A stretch of DNA of 64,000 bases from Bradyrhizobium sediminis (GCF_018736105.1 NZ_CP076135.1:2416001-2480000); one strand, 5' to 3'; positions 21,515 through 30,535 are shown, counted from the first letter of the stretch. A program made the numbers and translations. The notes: generated by a model from the sequence alone, not told the origin.

Positions 21515-22813
21515 ATGACCCCCGCCGCGCGCCTCTCCGCCGCCATCGAACTGATCGGCACCATCGACGCGCAGCGTGTTCCGGCGGCGAAGGCGCTGAA
21601 GGAGTGGGGCACCGCGCATCGCTATGCCGGTTCCGGCGACCGCGCCGCGATCTCCGGCCTGGTCTGGGACGTGCTGCGCCGGCGCGCGTCCAGCGCCTGG
21701 ATCATGGACGCCGACACGCCGCGGGCGCGGGTGCTCGGCATGCTCAGGCTGGAGCGCGGCATGGACGCCGACGCCATCGCGGGGCTTTGCGACGGCGGCC
21801 GGTTTGCGCCGGAGCCGCTCACCGAGGACGAGCGCGCGGCGCTGACCTCGCGATCCCTGCAAGACGCGCCGTCGCATATCGCCGGCGACTACCCGGAATG
21901 GCTCGACGGCCATCTGGCGCAGGTGTTCGGCGACGACAGGGTCGCGGAGGCGACCGCAATGGCGAGCCGGGCGCCGCTCGATCTGCGCGTCAACACGCTG
22001 AAAGCCAAGCGCGAGAAGCTGCTGTCCTCGCTGGCCCATCTCGGTGTGCAGCCGACGCCGTGGTCGCCGATCGGCCTGCGCATCGAGCTTGGCGCCGACG
22101 CGCGCAATCCCGGCATCCATGCCGAGGAGGATTTCATCAAGGGCGCGATCGAGGTGCAGGACGAGGGCTCGCAGCTGGCGGCGCTGCTGTCGGCGGCGAA
22201 ACCCGGCGAGCAGGTGATCGACCTCTGCGCCGGCGCTGGCGGCAAGACCCTGGCGCTGGCGGCGATGATGCAGGGCAAGGGCCGGCTGATCGCGACCGAC
22301 CACGACAAGCGGCAGCTGGCGCCGATCTACGAGCGGCTGTCGCGCGCCGGCGTGCACAATTGCGATGTACGCACCCCGAAGGGCCCGAACGACACGCTGC
22401 TCGACATCCACGCCTCCGCCGACCTGGTGCTGATCGATGCGCCCTGCACCGGCACCGGCACCTGGCGGCGCAATCCCGACGCCAAATGGCGGATGCGCCC
22501 CGGCGCGCTCGAGGTGCGGCTGAAGGACCAGGTAGCGGTGCTCGACCGCGCCGCCGCGCTGGTCAAGCCCGGCGGGCGGATCGCCTACATCACCTGCTCG
22601 GTCCTGCCGCAGGAGAACAACGAGCAGATCCGCGCCTTCGTCGCGCGCCATCCGGAGTTTGCGGTGGTGCCGCCCGAGCAGACCGTGACGGTGCTGTGGG
22701 ACAAGGCCGAGGAATTCGCCGCCGCCGTGCTGCAGTCTCCGGAAGGCCTGCTGATGACGCCGCGCCGCACCGGGACGGACGGGTTTTTCGTCTCGGTGCT
22801 GAAGAAGGCGTGA
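21515..22813 (+). CDS. rsmB: 16S rRNA (cytosine-C5) methyltransferase, RsmB/Sun family
   Basis: 432-aa NOL1/NOP2/Sun-family methyltransferase, expected to make m5C in 16S rRNA. The SAM loop is DLCAGAGGKTLALA (about residue 238), motif IV IDAPCTGTGTWRRNPD (about residue 308) and motif VI ITCSVLPQEN (about residue 358) with the two characteristic Cys residues. The N-terminal helical part is shorter than the NusB-like domain of E. coli RsmB, as usual in this class. It lies between guaB and guaA. Confidence 0.88.
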   Translation: MTPAARLSAAIELIGTIDAQRVPAAKALKEWGTAHRYAGSGDRAAISGLVWDVLRRRASSAWIMDADTPRARVLGMLRLERGMDADAIAGLCDGGRFAPEPLTEDERAALTSRSLQDAPSHIAGDYPEWLDGHLAQVFGDDRVAEATAMASRAPLDLRVNTLKAKREKLLSSLAHLGVQPTPWSPIGLRIELGADARNPGIHAEEDFIKGAIEVQDEGSQLAALLSAAKPGEQVIDLCAGAGGKTLALAAMMQGKGRLIATDHDKRQLAPIYERLSRAGVHNCDVRTPKGPNDTLLDIHASADLVLIDAPCTGTGTWRRNPDAKWRMRPGALEVRLKDQVAVLDRAAALVKPGGRIAYITCSVLPQENNEQIRAFVARHPEFAVVPPEQTVTVLWDKAEEFAAAVLQSPEGLLMTPRRTGTDGFFVSVLKKA

Positions 22814-22817
22814 ATTC

Positions 22818-22909
22818 GTAGGGTGGGCAAAGGCGCTTCTGCGCCGTGCCCACCATCCATCGACAGCGTCATTCTGGATGGTGGGCACGCTTGCGCTTTG
22901 CCCACCTAC
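22818..22909. repeat. Palindromic intergenic element, family C
   Basis: GTAGGGTGGGCAAAGGCGC on the left is mirrored by GCGCTTTGCCCACCTAC on the right, with further inner pairing (GTGCCCACCATCC against GGATGGTGGGCAC). The roughly 92-bp whole forms a long hairpin. Related copies at 27079-27163 and 27888-27919 show the same GTAGGGTGG end. Confidence 0.65.
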
Positions 22910-23052
22910 AAAAATCGCGAAAACAACCCCATGCAAAGTAGAATGCCTCGACTCGCGGCACTCGTGCTGCGTCGCGATCACAGGAATTCCTGGCTCATCC
23001 AACAGGATCGGCCCCAGGGCGGGCACCGAAGTCGCAGTGGCGGCGGTTCGAC

Positions 23053-23427
23053 TTAGTGCGCCGGATGATTGGCCGAGCCCTGCCTGATCTTGCCGTCCGC
23101 ATCGAGCCGCAGATATTCGCAAATCCGCGCCCCGCGCTCGTTGGTATAATGCACCACGATGCTGTCGGGGCTGACGTAGAGATCGATCAGGTCGAAGTGC
23201 AGATTGGGCAACAGCGCCAGCGCTTTTCCCCAGTACATCCGCAACTTGGCCTTGCCGCGTAATGTTCCACTGCAATCGAGGCCGAGGGCCTGGACCTTGT
23301 CCGAGGTCATCTCGGCGTCCTCGGCATAGAGCGCGAGCACGCGTTCCAGGTCGCGCGAGTTCCAGGCTGAGATCCAGTCCCGGCCGAGGGCGGCGAGGCG
23401 CGCGGGCTCGTGAGGTTGCGTTGGCAT
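23053..23427 (-). CDS. SnoaL-like / NTF2-fold protein
   Basis: 124-aa protein with the SnoaL-like alpha+beta barrel pattern: helix RDWISAWNSRDLERVLALYAE, then strands in the second half. The family includes polyketide cyclases and ketosteroid isomerase relatives, but most bacterial members are uncharacterised. Start at MPTQPHEP with AGGAGG five bases upstream (complement of 23433-23438). A strong promoter and operator lie directly in front. Confidence 0.75.
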   Translation of the reverse strand: MPTQPHEPARLAALGRDWISAWNSRDLERVLALYAEDAEMTSDKVQALGLDCSGTLRGKAKLRMYWGKALALLPNLHFDLIDLYVSPDSIVVHYTNERGARICEYLRLDADGKIRQGSANHPAH

Positions 23428-23442
23428 GGTTTCCTCCTGATA

Positions 23443-23481
23443 CAATTAGGTCAATAATACTGACCTAATTGGATTTGTCCA
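23443..23481 (-). promoter_or_regulatory. Promoter with an overlapping 11-bp palindromic operator
   Basis: Perfect inverted repeat CAATTAGGTCA / TGACCTAATTG (23443-23453 and 23461-23471) around a 7-base spacer. On the minus strand a -10 TATTAT (23454-23459) sits in the spacer, and a -35-like TGGACA (23476-23481) lies 16 bases upstream. A dimeric repressor bound here would block the promoter of the SnoaL-like gene. No regulator gene is adjacent. Confidence 0.6.
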
Positions 23482-23552
23482 TGCCTCCGAAAGAATGTGG
23501 GCCATCGTTTTGCGCGGTTGCGAGCGCCGCCCCCGTCGCGTAATTCCTGTCC

Positions 23553-25148
23553 ATGACAGCAGCACAGCAAGCCCGCGAGTCGGCGCCATCAGTGGCCTCG
23601 GCGCATGACAAGATTCTGATCGTCGATTTCGGCAGTCAGGTGACGCAACTGATCGCGCGGCGGGTGCGCGAGGAGGGCGTCTATTCCGAGATCGTGCCGT
23701 TCCAGAAGGCCGAAGCCGCCTTCAGGGAGATGAAGCCGAAGGCGGTGATCCTCTCCGGCGGCCCGGAGTCAGTGCACGAGGAAGGTTCGCCGCGGGCGCC
23801 GCAGGCGATCTTCGATTCCGGGGTGCCCGTGCTTGGCATCTGTTACGGCCAGATGACCATGGCCGCCCAGCTCGGCGGCGAGGTGCAGGGCGGCCACCAC
23901 CGCGAGTTCGGCCGCGCCGACGTCGAGGTCAAGGCCGAAAGCCAATTGTTCGAATCCACCTGGGCCATGGGCGAGAAGCATCCGGTCTGGATGAGCCATG
24001 GCGACCGCATCACCAGAATGCCGCCGGGCTTCGTCGTCGCCGGCGTGTCGCCGAATGCGCCGTTCGCGGTGATCCAGGACGAGAAGCGGAAGTATTACGG
24101 GCTGATGTTCCACCCCGAAGTAGTGCACACGCCCGACGGCGCCAAGCTGCTGCGCAATTTCGTCCGCAAGGTCGCGGGCCTCACCGGCGACTGGACCATG
24201 CGCGCCTTCCGCGAGGAGGCGATCGAGAAGATCAGGGCGCAGGTCGGCAAGGGCAGGGTGATCTGCGGCCTGTCCGGCGGCGTCGATTCCGCCGTCGCCG
24301 CGGTGCTGATCCACGAGGCGATCGGCGACCAGCTCACCTGCGTGTTCGTCGATCACGGTCTGCTGCGGCTCAACGAGGCCGAGACCGTGGTCGACCTGTT
24401 CCGGCATCACTATAACATCCCGCTGGTCCACGTTGATGCATCGAAGCTTTTCCTCGGCGAGCTCCATGGCGTCAGCGACCCCGAAGCGAAGCGCAAAACC
24501 ATCGGGCGCCTGTTCATCGACGTGTTCGACGCGGAGGCGAAGAAGATCGGCGGCGCCGATTTCCTGGCGCAGGGCACGCTCTACCCCGACGTGATCGAGA
24601 GCGTGTCGTTCACCGGCGGCCCGTCGGTCACCATCAAGTCGCACCACAATGTCGGCGGCCTGCCCGAGCGCATGAAGATGAAGCTGGTCGAGCCGTTGCG
24701 CGAATTGTTCAAGGACGAGGTGCGCGTGCTCGGCCGCGAACTCGGCCTGCCCGAAATCTTCGTCGGCCGCCATCCGTTCCCCGGTCCGGGCCTCGCGATC
24801 CGCTGCCCCGGCGAGATCACGAAGGAAAAGCTCGACATCCTGCGCAATGCGGACGCCGTCTACATCGACCAGATCCGCAAGGCCGGCCTCTACGACCAGA
24901 TCTGGCAGGCCTTTGCCGTGCTGCTGCCGGTCAAAACCGTCGGCGTGATGGGCGACGGCCGCACCTACGATTTCGTCGTCGGCCTGCGCGCAGTGACCTC
25001 CACCGACGGCATGACCGCGGATTTCTATCCGTTCGAGATGAAATTTTTGGGCGAGACCGCGACGCGGATCATCAACGAGGTCAAGGGCGTCAACCGCGTG
25101 GTTTATGACGTGACGAGCAAGCCGCCGGGGACGATTGAGTGGGAGTAG
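23553..25148 (+). CDS. guaA: GMP synthase (glutamine-hydrolysing)
   Basis: 531-aa enzyme that aminates XMP to GMP. It has a class I glutamine amidotransferase domain (catalytic Cys in GICYGQM about residue 94, His/Glu in FHPEVVHT about residue 188), an ATP pyrophosphatase domain with PP-loop LSGGVDS (about residue 244), and the C-terminal dimerisation domain ending TIEWE. The last 16 bases are recognisable again at 38936-38951, marking it as the attachment gene of an island. Confidence 0.97.
   Translation: MTAAQQARESAPSVASAHDKILIVDFGSQVTQLIARRVREEGVYSEIVPFQKAEAAFREMKPKAVILSGGPESVHEEGSPRAPQAIFDSGVPVLGICYGQMTMAAQLGGEVQGGHHREFGRADVEVKAESQLFESTWAMGEKHPVWMSHGDRITRMPPGFVVAGVSPNAPFAVIQDEKRKYYGLMFHPEVVHTPDGAKLLRNFVRKVAGLTGDWTMRAFREEAIEKIRAQVGKGRVICGLSGGVDSAVAAVLIHEAIGDQLTCVFVDHGLLRLNEAETVVDLFRHHYNIPLVHVDASKLFLGELHGVSDPEAKRKTIGRLFIDVFDAEAKKIGGADFLAQGTLYPDVIESVSFTGGPSVTIKSHHNVGGLPERMKMKLVEPLRELFKDEVRVLGRELGLPEIFVGRHPFPGPGLAIRCPGEITKEKLDILRNADAVYIDQIRKAGLYDQIWQAFAVLLPVKTVGVMGDGRTYDFVVGLRAVTSTDGMTADFYPFEMKFLGETATRIINEVKGVNRVVYDVTSKPPGTIEWE
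25133..25148 (+). repeat. Putative attL: last 16 bases of guaA
   Basis: GATTGAGTGGGAGTAG, the final codons of guaA. It matches GATCGAGTGGGAGTAA at 38936-38951 in the same orientation (14 of 16, with 11 consecutive identical bases GAGTGGGAGTA). The 3' end of guaA is an established integration site for genomic islands and ICEs. Confidence 0.6.
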
Positions 25149-25257
25149 TCTTATATTTCTATCACCTCTAGTTAGCTTGGCCAGAATGACCTGGCGTAGC
25201 TTTCTTGCCTCCACTTGATACGTCCGGCAAACTAACGCGTTTTGGAGAAGTTTATTC

Positions 25258-26949
25258 ATGCATCGGATTGTAAAGGCGCACTTGGAAAGCTTCGTAAAAA
25301 GCTTCGGGCTTGAGGCGGAGGACGAGGCCTTACAATTCGAAAAATTCGCAACGTACTGTGTGCTATCTAGTCGATTCAGCGCGACTTTTGATCTGGATGA
25401 CGTTTCCACTGGGCCAGGTGACGAAGGAATTGATGGGATAGCAGTGGTTATCGACGAAGTGGTCACGCCTTCTGTCGAGGACGCTCAAGCCATCTTCGCG
25501 TCTCAGCGACGAAATCATGATGTAGACGTTCTGTTCGTTCAGGCGAAGCGGTCCGAAAGCTTTGATCTCGGAGATTTTCTCAAGTTCAAAGAAGGAATCC
25601 TGCGGTTTGCCACACAGACGTCATATGGCCCGACCGACGAAGTTCTTTTATCGGCTAGACAGATGTTCGATGTGGTTCTCAAGGAAGTGCCGAAGGTACG
25701 TAACGGCAAGCCCTCATTGACCGCGCGTTTTGTTACGAATGGGCAATACCAGAAGCCAGCAGCACTTGAGACTGCATTGACAGATTTTAAAGCGCAACTA
25801 GACGCGCTGGGTCTCTTCCACGATATCGATGTGCGATTTGTCGATCGGGACGAGCTGACCCGTCTGTGGGTCGGCACGTATTCCGGGATAAATGCCAGCA
25901 TGCCTGCGTTCAGCATCGCAGCGCTGCCCAACATTGCTGGAATCGATGAGGCCTATCTCGCCGTGGTTCGTGCCAGCGACTTTGTTAACAATTTACTTGT
26001 GACGGAGGACGGTAACTTACGGACGCAAGTGTTTGAGGAAAATGTTCGCTCATTTCTCGGTCACGATAATCCCGTGAACCAATCGATCGCAGCAACTCTG
26101 GCATCAGGTGCGGCAAGTCGTTTTCCAGTTCTCAACAATGGCATTACCATCGTGAGTCCTGATGTCAAACTTCAGGGCACGACCTTGCATCTAACAAACT
26201 ATCAGATTGTAAATGGTTGTCAGACGTCAAACGTTCTGTTTGAGAATCGCGATGCGCTTGGTGACGTCATGGTAAATATCAAGGTCGTGAAGACCCAGCT
26301 CGAGGATGTTTTCTCCGAGTTGGTAAGGGCCACCAATAGTCAGACAAAAGTGGAAGATACGCAGTTTCTCTCGCTGCGACCGATCATCAAACGAGTTGAG
26401 CAGTATTTCAACACGTACGAAGGAGCTGATAGTCGCCTGTATTTAGAACGAAGGGACAGGCAGTACGTGGGGCAGGACATTCCTGCAACGAGAGTTTTCT
26501 CTTTGCATAACGCCGCGAAATGCGTCGCTGCTATGTTTTGCAATCGCCCCGAATTGGCGGCGCGATATCCCAAGCAGATGTATGGCGAACTTACCGAGAC
26601 AATTTTCGCAGACTCAACCAGAGAAGTGGCGTTCTATGCGGCTTGTGTAACGCTTTACCGGTTCAATTTGCTGGTTTCGAACAGCACGGTTCCGCAGAAT
26701 ATGAAACGTTTCAAGTGGCATATGTTGCCGCTGGTGCGGGCAATCCTGTGTGGACCATCTGTCCCGCTGCTGAATTCAAGGCAGCTTCAACAAGCGTCTG
26801 ATCGAATCATCGAAGTTATGGGTCAGCACGGCCAACCAGCGACTGATGTGTTCGACAAGATCGTGGATATATGTCACCGATTAGGGGATGTATCTAGCGA
26901 CCGCCTTAAACGGCAAGCGATCTTGGGTGAGATGCTTGCATTAGTTTAG
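25258..26949 (+). CDS. AIPR-family (abortive infection phage resistance) protein with nuclease-like N-terminus
   Basis: 563 aa. The C-terminal two-thirds carry the AIPR pattern: FEENVRSFLG (about residue 260), then FPVLNNGITIVSP (about residue 292) and YQIVNGCQTSNVL (about residue 319). The N-terminal part has an apparent PD-(D/E)xK core: Asp59 in DEGIDG, then Gln95-x-Lys97 in LFVQAK, the QxK variant known from Mrr-like nucleases. AIPR proteins were named from phage-abortive plasmid genes. Ribosome-binding site GGAGAAG lies seven bases before the ATG. Base composition is much more AT-rich than guaA and everything after 27.2 kb, so it was acquired separately. No methyltransferase or other defence partner is adjacent. 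Confidence 0.85.
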   Translation: MHRIVKAHLESFVKSFGLEAEDEALQFEKFATYCVLSSRFSATFDLDDVSTGPGDEGIDGIAVVIDEVVTPSVEDAQAIFASQRRNHDVDVLFVQAKRSESFDLGDFLKFKEGILRFATQTSYGPTDEVLLSARQMFDVVLKEVPKVRNGKPSLTARFVTNGQYQKPAALETALTDFKAQLDALGLFHDIDVRFVDRDELTRLWVGTYSGINASMPAFSIAALPNIAGIDEAYLAVVRASDFVNNLLVTEDGNLRTQVFEENVRSFLGHDNPVNQSIAATLASGAASRFPVLNNGITIVSPDVKLQGTTLHLTNYQIVNGCQTSNVLFENRDALGDVMVNIKVVKTQLEDVFSELVRATNSQTKVEDTQFLSLRPIIKRVEQYFNTYEGADSRLYLERRDRQYVGQDIPATRVFSLHNAAKCVAAMFCNRPELAARYPKQMYGELTETIFADSTREVAFYAACVTLYRFNLLVSNSTVPQNMKRFKWHMLPLVRAILCGPSVPLLNSRQLQQASDRIIEVMGQHGQPATDVFDKIVDICHRLGDVSSDRLKRQAILGEMLALV

Positions 26950-27078
26950 GTGGCGGCGATGATCGAGTTGCCGGTATCAACGCTCCTGCGAGTCAATTCG
27001 AATGTGCAAGTTTCCGTCGTGGCCGTGAGAATGGGTAACTGAAACGCCGAACCTGTCGTCCGGTCTCCTGCATAGCAC

Positions 27079-27163
27079 GTAGGGTGGGTTGAGCCGTTCG
27101 CGAAACCCACCACCCGTTCACAAATGGCGATTGATGGGTATCGCTTCGCTCCACCCATCCTAC
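27079..27163. repeat. Palindromic intergenic element, family C
   Basis: Starts GTAGGGTGGGTTGAGCC and ends CCACCCATCCTAC, with GGTGGGT/ACCCACC pairing inside. It marks the change from the AT-rich AIPR gene to GC-rich sequence. The rest of 26950-27268 holds no convincing gene. Confidence 0.6.
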
Positions 27164-27268
27164 CGGGCTGCTTTTTGAGGGCGGAAAGTTATGCAAACCT
27201 TGGGCATCCGTGCCGCGAGAAGGCGGCCCCATACCTCACGCTGTCCAGGAATTGAAAACAGAAAACCG

Positions 27269-27874
27269 ATGGCACCCGTCAAGATCAATCCCGATAAAAT
27301 CCTCGCGTTCAAGGACGCGGCGAGTTGCTACAAGTGGCTCGGCAAACACCACGACAAGGAAGACGAAATCTGGATCAAGATCCACAAGGTGGATTCCGGT
27401 TTCAAATCGATCACGCCGAAGGAAGCCATCGACGTCGTGCTTTGCTGGGGCTGGATCGACGGCCTCCGCAAAGGGCTTGACGACAAGAGCTATCTGCAGC
27501 GCTACACGCCGCGCACAAAGAAAGGCGTCTGGAGCCGGATCAACGTCGATAACGTCGCGCGCCTGATCGGGGAAGGCCGCATGACCGAACGCGGGTTGAG
27601 GGAAGTCGATGCGGCGAAGGCCGACGGGCGCTGGGCGCGCGCCTATAACAGCAAGGACATGAAGATCCCCGATGATCTCCAGGCCGCTGTAGACGCCGAG
27701 CCCAAGGCAAAGGCCATGCTGGCGAAACTCAGTGCGCAGAACCGTTTCGCGCTGGCCTTTCGCGTCCACAACATGAAAACCGAAGCCGGACGGAAGAAGA
27801 AGATCGAGGCTTTCGTCGCCATGCTCAAGCGCGGCGAGACGATCCACCCGCAAAAAACCACCAAGGACGATTGA
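27269..27874 (+). CDS. YdeI/OmpD-associated family protein
   Basis: 201-aa soluble protein of the YdeI family (bacteriocin-protection / OmpD-associated). Seen: the N-terminal SCYKWLGKHHDKEDEIWIKI, then ITPKEAIDVVLCWGWIDGL (about residues 50-68), YTPRTKKGVWSRIN (about residue 79) and a Lys-rich C-terminus. Members are linked to resistance to cationic peptides in Salmonella and others, but the biochemical role is unknown. The start at MAPVK is supported by conservation beginning there. Confidence 0.82.
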   Translation: MAPVKINPDKILAFKDAASCYKWLGKHHDKEDEIWIKIHKVDSGFKSITPKEAIDVVLCWGWIDGLRKGLDDKSYLQRYTPRTKKGVWSRINVDNVARLIGEGRMTERGLREVDAAKADGRWARAYNSKDMKIPDDLQAAVDAEPKAKAMLAKLSAQNRFALAFRVHNMKTEAGRKKKIEAFVAMLKRGETIHPQKTTKDD

Positions 27875-27887
27875 TAACTCGCAGTTC

Positions 27888-27919
27888 GTAGGGTGGATTA
27901 GCCGAAGGCGTAATCCACC
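27888..27919. repeat. Short palindromic element, family C
   Basis: GTAGGGTGGATTAGCC with downstream GGCGTAATCCACC forms a simple hairpin. It shares the GTAGGGTGG end with the elements at 22818 and 27079. Confidence 0.6.
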
Positions 27920-28052
27920 GCATTGTTTCACCGTGACACTAACCCGCCCTACGACATTCGAAAAATTTCCGCAAACGATGTCGGTTTCCGAAACCCCTGT
28001 TCGTCGTTCCGGCGAGGCGCCAACGGGGACGACTCAGGCAGGGAGACCGACG

Positions 28053-28472
28053 ATGCGGGTGATGGTGTTCGGAAAAGCCGGCGATGGCAGCGAAAACAGC
28101 GCGCCGCCTTCGCAAGAGGCGTTCGCGGCGATGGACCGGTTCACCGCGGAACTGGTCGAGGCCGGGATCATGGTGGCCGGCGCCGGGCTGCAAAACAACG
28201 CCGAGGCCAAGCGCATCACGTCGGATGGTTCGGGCGCTGAGGTCATCGACGGGCCGTTCGCCGAGACAAGCGAACTGGTCGCCGGCTTCATGATCTGGCA
28301 GGTCAGGGATCTGGACGAGGCCGTGGCCTGGGCGAAGCGCAATCCCATGTTGGGCGCGAGCGGGGTCGAGATCCGCCCGTTCTACGAGGCGGCGGACCTG
28401 GCCGAGTTTCTGACATCAGAGGAACTCTCGACGCCCCGTGACGGCGAGCGCGGCAAGCTCGGCGTCGCCTGA
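28053..28472 (+). CDS. YCII-related (DGPF-domain) protein
   Basis: 139-aa alpha/beta-barrel (ferredoxin-like) protein of the YciI/DGPF family. The diagnostic segment VIDGPFAETSELVAGFMIWQ is near residues 64-83, then AVAWAKRNP and VEIRPFYEA follow. These proteins often sit beside ECF sigma factors or other small stress genes; the function is unknown. The start at MRVMVFGKAG has GGGAGACC upstream. A DHFR-like gene follows 30 nt later on the same strand. Confidence 0.85.
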   Translation: MRVMVFGKAGDGSENSAPPSQEAFAAMDRFTAELVEAGIMVAGAGLQNNAEAKRITSDGSGAEVIDGPFAETSELVAGFMIWQVRDLDEAVAWAKRNPMLGASGVEIRPFYEAADLAEFLTSEELSTPRDGERGKLGVA

Positions 28473-28502
28473 TGATCGGGGAAATTACGTGGGGAAATCG
28501 CA

Positions 28503-29039
28503 ATGGCGAAGCTCGTATTTGGAATGAACCAGTCGCTGGACGGCTATGTCGACCACGACCACGCCGAATTCAGGCCGGACCCCGCCCTGTTTCGTCACTT
28601 CGTCGGGCAAGTGCGCGCCCTCGCGGGCAGCGTGTACGGTCGCCGCATCTACGAGGTGATGCGCTATTGGGACGACGACCAGCCCGAGTGGGACTCCGAT
28701 GAACGCGATTTTGCGACGGCCTGGCGGAGCCAGCCGAAGTGGGTGGTGTCGCGCTCCCTTAAGTCAGTCGGCCCTAACGCCACGCTGGTCGGGGATGACC
28801 TCGAGGCGGTGATACGGAAGCTGAAGGCCGAGCGCGCAGGCGAGATCGACGTCGCCGGACCGGAGCTGGCGCGAAGCCTGAGCGATCTTGGCCTGATCGA
28901 TGAGTATCGCCTCTACCTCCACCCGATCGTGTTGGGTCGCGGCAAGCCGTTCTTCGCCGGCCCCCGGCCGCCGCTCCGCCTGGTGGCCAGCGATCGAATT
29001 GGCGAGGAGGTGATCAGGTTGACGTACGTTCCTGCTTGA
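28503..29039 (+). CDS. Dihydrofolate-reductase-family (RibD C-terminal-like) protein
   Basis: 178 aa with the RibD_C/DHFR fold: FGMNQSLDGYVDHD at the N-terminus, GRRIYEVMRYW (about residue 46), EIDVAGPELARSL (about residue 112) and YLHPIVLGRGKPFF (about residue 138). An NADPH-dependent reductase of unknown substrate is expected. It forms a two-gene unit with the YCII gene. Its last bases abut a remnant of a GST gene on the other strand. Confidence 0.85.
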   Translation: MAKLVFGMNQSLDGYVDHDHAEFRPDPALFRHFVGQVRALAGSVYGRRIYEVMRYWDDDQPEWDSDERDFATAWRSQPKWVVSRSLKSVGPNATLVGDDLEAVIRKLKAERAGEIDVAGPELARSLSDLGLIDEYRLYLHPIVLGRGKPFFAGPRPPLRLVASDRIGEEVIRLTYVPA

Positions 29040-29133
29040 ACCGGTCGACAAGGCGCAGCACATCCGCCAACAGGATGTCGGCGACGGAGAAGGTGCCCGC
29101 CAGCCGTTGGCGTCCTGCCAGCACCGGTTCGAG
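29038..29133 (-). pseudogene. Remnant of a glutathione S-transferase C-terminal domain
   Basis: A 32-codon minus-strand segment translates to LEPVLAGRQRLAGTFSVADI followed by LLADVLRLVDRF. This is the helix alpha-6 N-cap box (TFSVADI) and its continuation in GST C-terminal domains. No start, no N-terminal domain and no further similarity is visible on either side, so only a fragment survives. It sits in the gap between the DHFR-like gene and the Ntn hydrolase. Confidence 0.6.
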
Positions 29134-29226
29134 AAAACACGGCGAAGTTTTACGTAAACTTGTCCGGTTTGAGCTGCGTCATGATGATGATCATCGAAAC
29201 CTGATAGCTTTTTCAAAAAGGTGTCG

Positions 29227-30300
29227 ATGAGAATGAAAAGTTCCGCTCTGTCGCGCGTCTTCGCAGCCAGTCTGGTGGCGGTGATCGCCACCGCACCTTC
29301 GCTCTCGCTTGCCTGTACGCGGCTGGTATATCTCGGCGCCAAGAGTCAGGTCATCACTGCGCGCTCGATGGATTGGCGATTTGAGATGCCCACCAGTCTC
29401 TGGATTTTCCCGAGAGGCATGGCGCGTAGCGGAGAGGTCGGGCCGAACTCGATGCAATGGAAATCCAAATATGGCAGCGTAGTTGCTTCCGCTTATGAGG
29501 TTTCGACGTCGGACGGCATGAACGAGGCGGGACTTGTCGCCAACGTCCTCTGGCTCACGGAATCCGAATATCCAAAGTTCGACTCCAGCAAGCCGGGTCT
29601 GTCCATCGCCGCCTGGGCACAATATGTGCTTGATAATTTCGCGACCGTTCAGGAGGCGGTCGAGATACTTGAGAAGAATCCTTTCACGATCGTCACGGAC
29701 AACGTACCCGGGCTGAAGTTGCTCGCCACGCTTCACCTGTCGATCTCGGATGCCGCGGGTGACAGCGCGATCGTCGAATACATCAACGGCAAACCGGTCA
29801 TCCATCACGACCGGAAGTACCAGGTGATGACCAATTCCCCCATCTTTGAACAGCAATTGGCGCTGAACGAATACTGGAAGGAGATCGGCGGCACGGTGAT
29901 GCTGCCGGGCACGAACCGCGCCGCGGACCGGTTCGCGCGGGCATCCTTCTACGTCAACGCAATCCCGAAAGATGAAAATCCCGACCGCGCCTTGGCCAGC
30001 GTCTTCAGCGTGATCCGCAACGTGTCTGTGCCATTCGGCATTTCGACGCCGGACCAGCCGAATATTTCCTCGACGCGGTGGCGCACCGTCGCCGACCATC
30101 AGCGCAAGCTCTACTTCTTTGAATCCGTCCTGACCCCGAACACATTCTGGGTGGATCTCAAGGCGGTCGACTTCTCACCTGAGAAGGGAAAGGTGAAGAA
30201 GCTCGATCTGGGACCTCAACAGTCGCGCACCTTTTCCGGCGATGCGACGGCGAATTTCCAGGAGGCTGAGCCGTTCAAGTTCCTGGGTCTGCCGATGTGA
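29227..30300 (+). CDS. Exported Ntn hydrolase, choloylglycine hydrolase / penicillin V acylase family
   Basis: 357-aa linear-amide C-N hydrolase. A signal peptide (residues 1-29) ends just before Cys30 of CTRLVYLG, so cleavage exposes the N-terminal nucleophile Cys, as expected in this family. Also seen: SMDWRFEMP, DGMNEAGLVANVLWL (about residue 97), and DSAIVEYINGKPV (about residue 178). Possible substrates are bile salts, penicillin V or N-acyl homoserine lactones; which one is unknown. Ribosome-binding site AAAAAGG lies six bases before ATG 29227; the GTG at 29221 is too close to it. Confidence 0.85.
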   Translation: MRMKSSALSRVFAASLVAVIATAPSLSLACTRLVYLGAKSQVITARSMDWRFEMPTSLWIFPRGMARSGEVGPNSMQWKSKYGSVVASAYEVSTSDGMNEAGLVANVLWLTESEYPKFDSSKPGLSIAAWAQYVLDNFATVQEAVEILEKNPFTIVTDNVPGLKLLATLHLSISDAAGDSAIVEYINGKPVIHHDRKYQVMTNSPIFEQQLALNEYWKEIGGTVMLPGTNRAADRFARASFYVNAIPKDENPDRALASVFSVIRNVSVPFGISTPDQPNISSTRWRTVADHQRKLYFFESVLTPNTFWVDLKAVDFSPEKGKVKKLDLGPQQSRTFSGDATANFQEAEPFKFLGLPM

Positions 30301-30317
30301 GCACTGACGGCAGCGTG

Positions 30318-30377
30318 TCACGCCGAGCCGGAACCGCCCGCCACGATCTTCTCATTCAGTTTTTGATCGACGATCTC
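30318..30377 (-). pseudogene. Duplicate 3' end of a ketopantoate-reductase-like gene
   Basis: Sixty minus-strand bases match 31655-31714, the 3' end of the intact ApbA/PanE-like gene, at about 55 of 60 positions. They read EIVDQKLNEKIVAGGSGSA plus a stop, against GGSGLA plus a stop in the intact gene. Nothing recognisable lies upstream, so only the tail of a second copy is left. It is in the same orientation as the intact gene. Confidence 0.75.
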
Positions 30378-30535
30378 GTCTTCGAGGGCGGGCAAAAGTG
30401 GCATTTGCTCGCAGGCCGAGCTTCATGGTGCGGTGAGGGCGTCAGTCGATCCCATTTGCTTGCTCGTCATACGGTTTCTGAAGCATCACAGTTCCTCTTG
30501 GTGCCTTGTGCGTGGCGGCAGCGACGACGCGGCCT

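Noticed and set aside
22931..23056. Small ORF after rsmB
   Set aside because: Arg/Ser-rich frame with no ribosome-binding site or recognisable pattern, next to a palindromic repeat.
23769..25466. 565-codon ORF antisense to guaA
   Set aside because: guaA has all active-site motifs in the opposite frame; the antisense protein has no domain pattern.
28686..28693. GAGTGGGA octamer as a further att copy
   Set aside because: It lies in the DHFR-like coding sequence (QPEWDSDE) with no surrounding guaA similarity; the same applies to 36462-36469 in the DUF899 gene.
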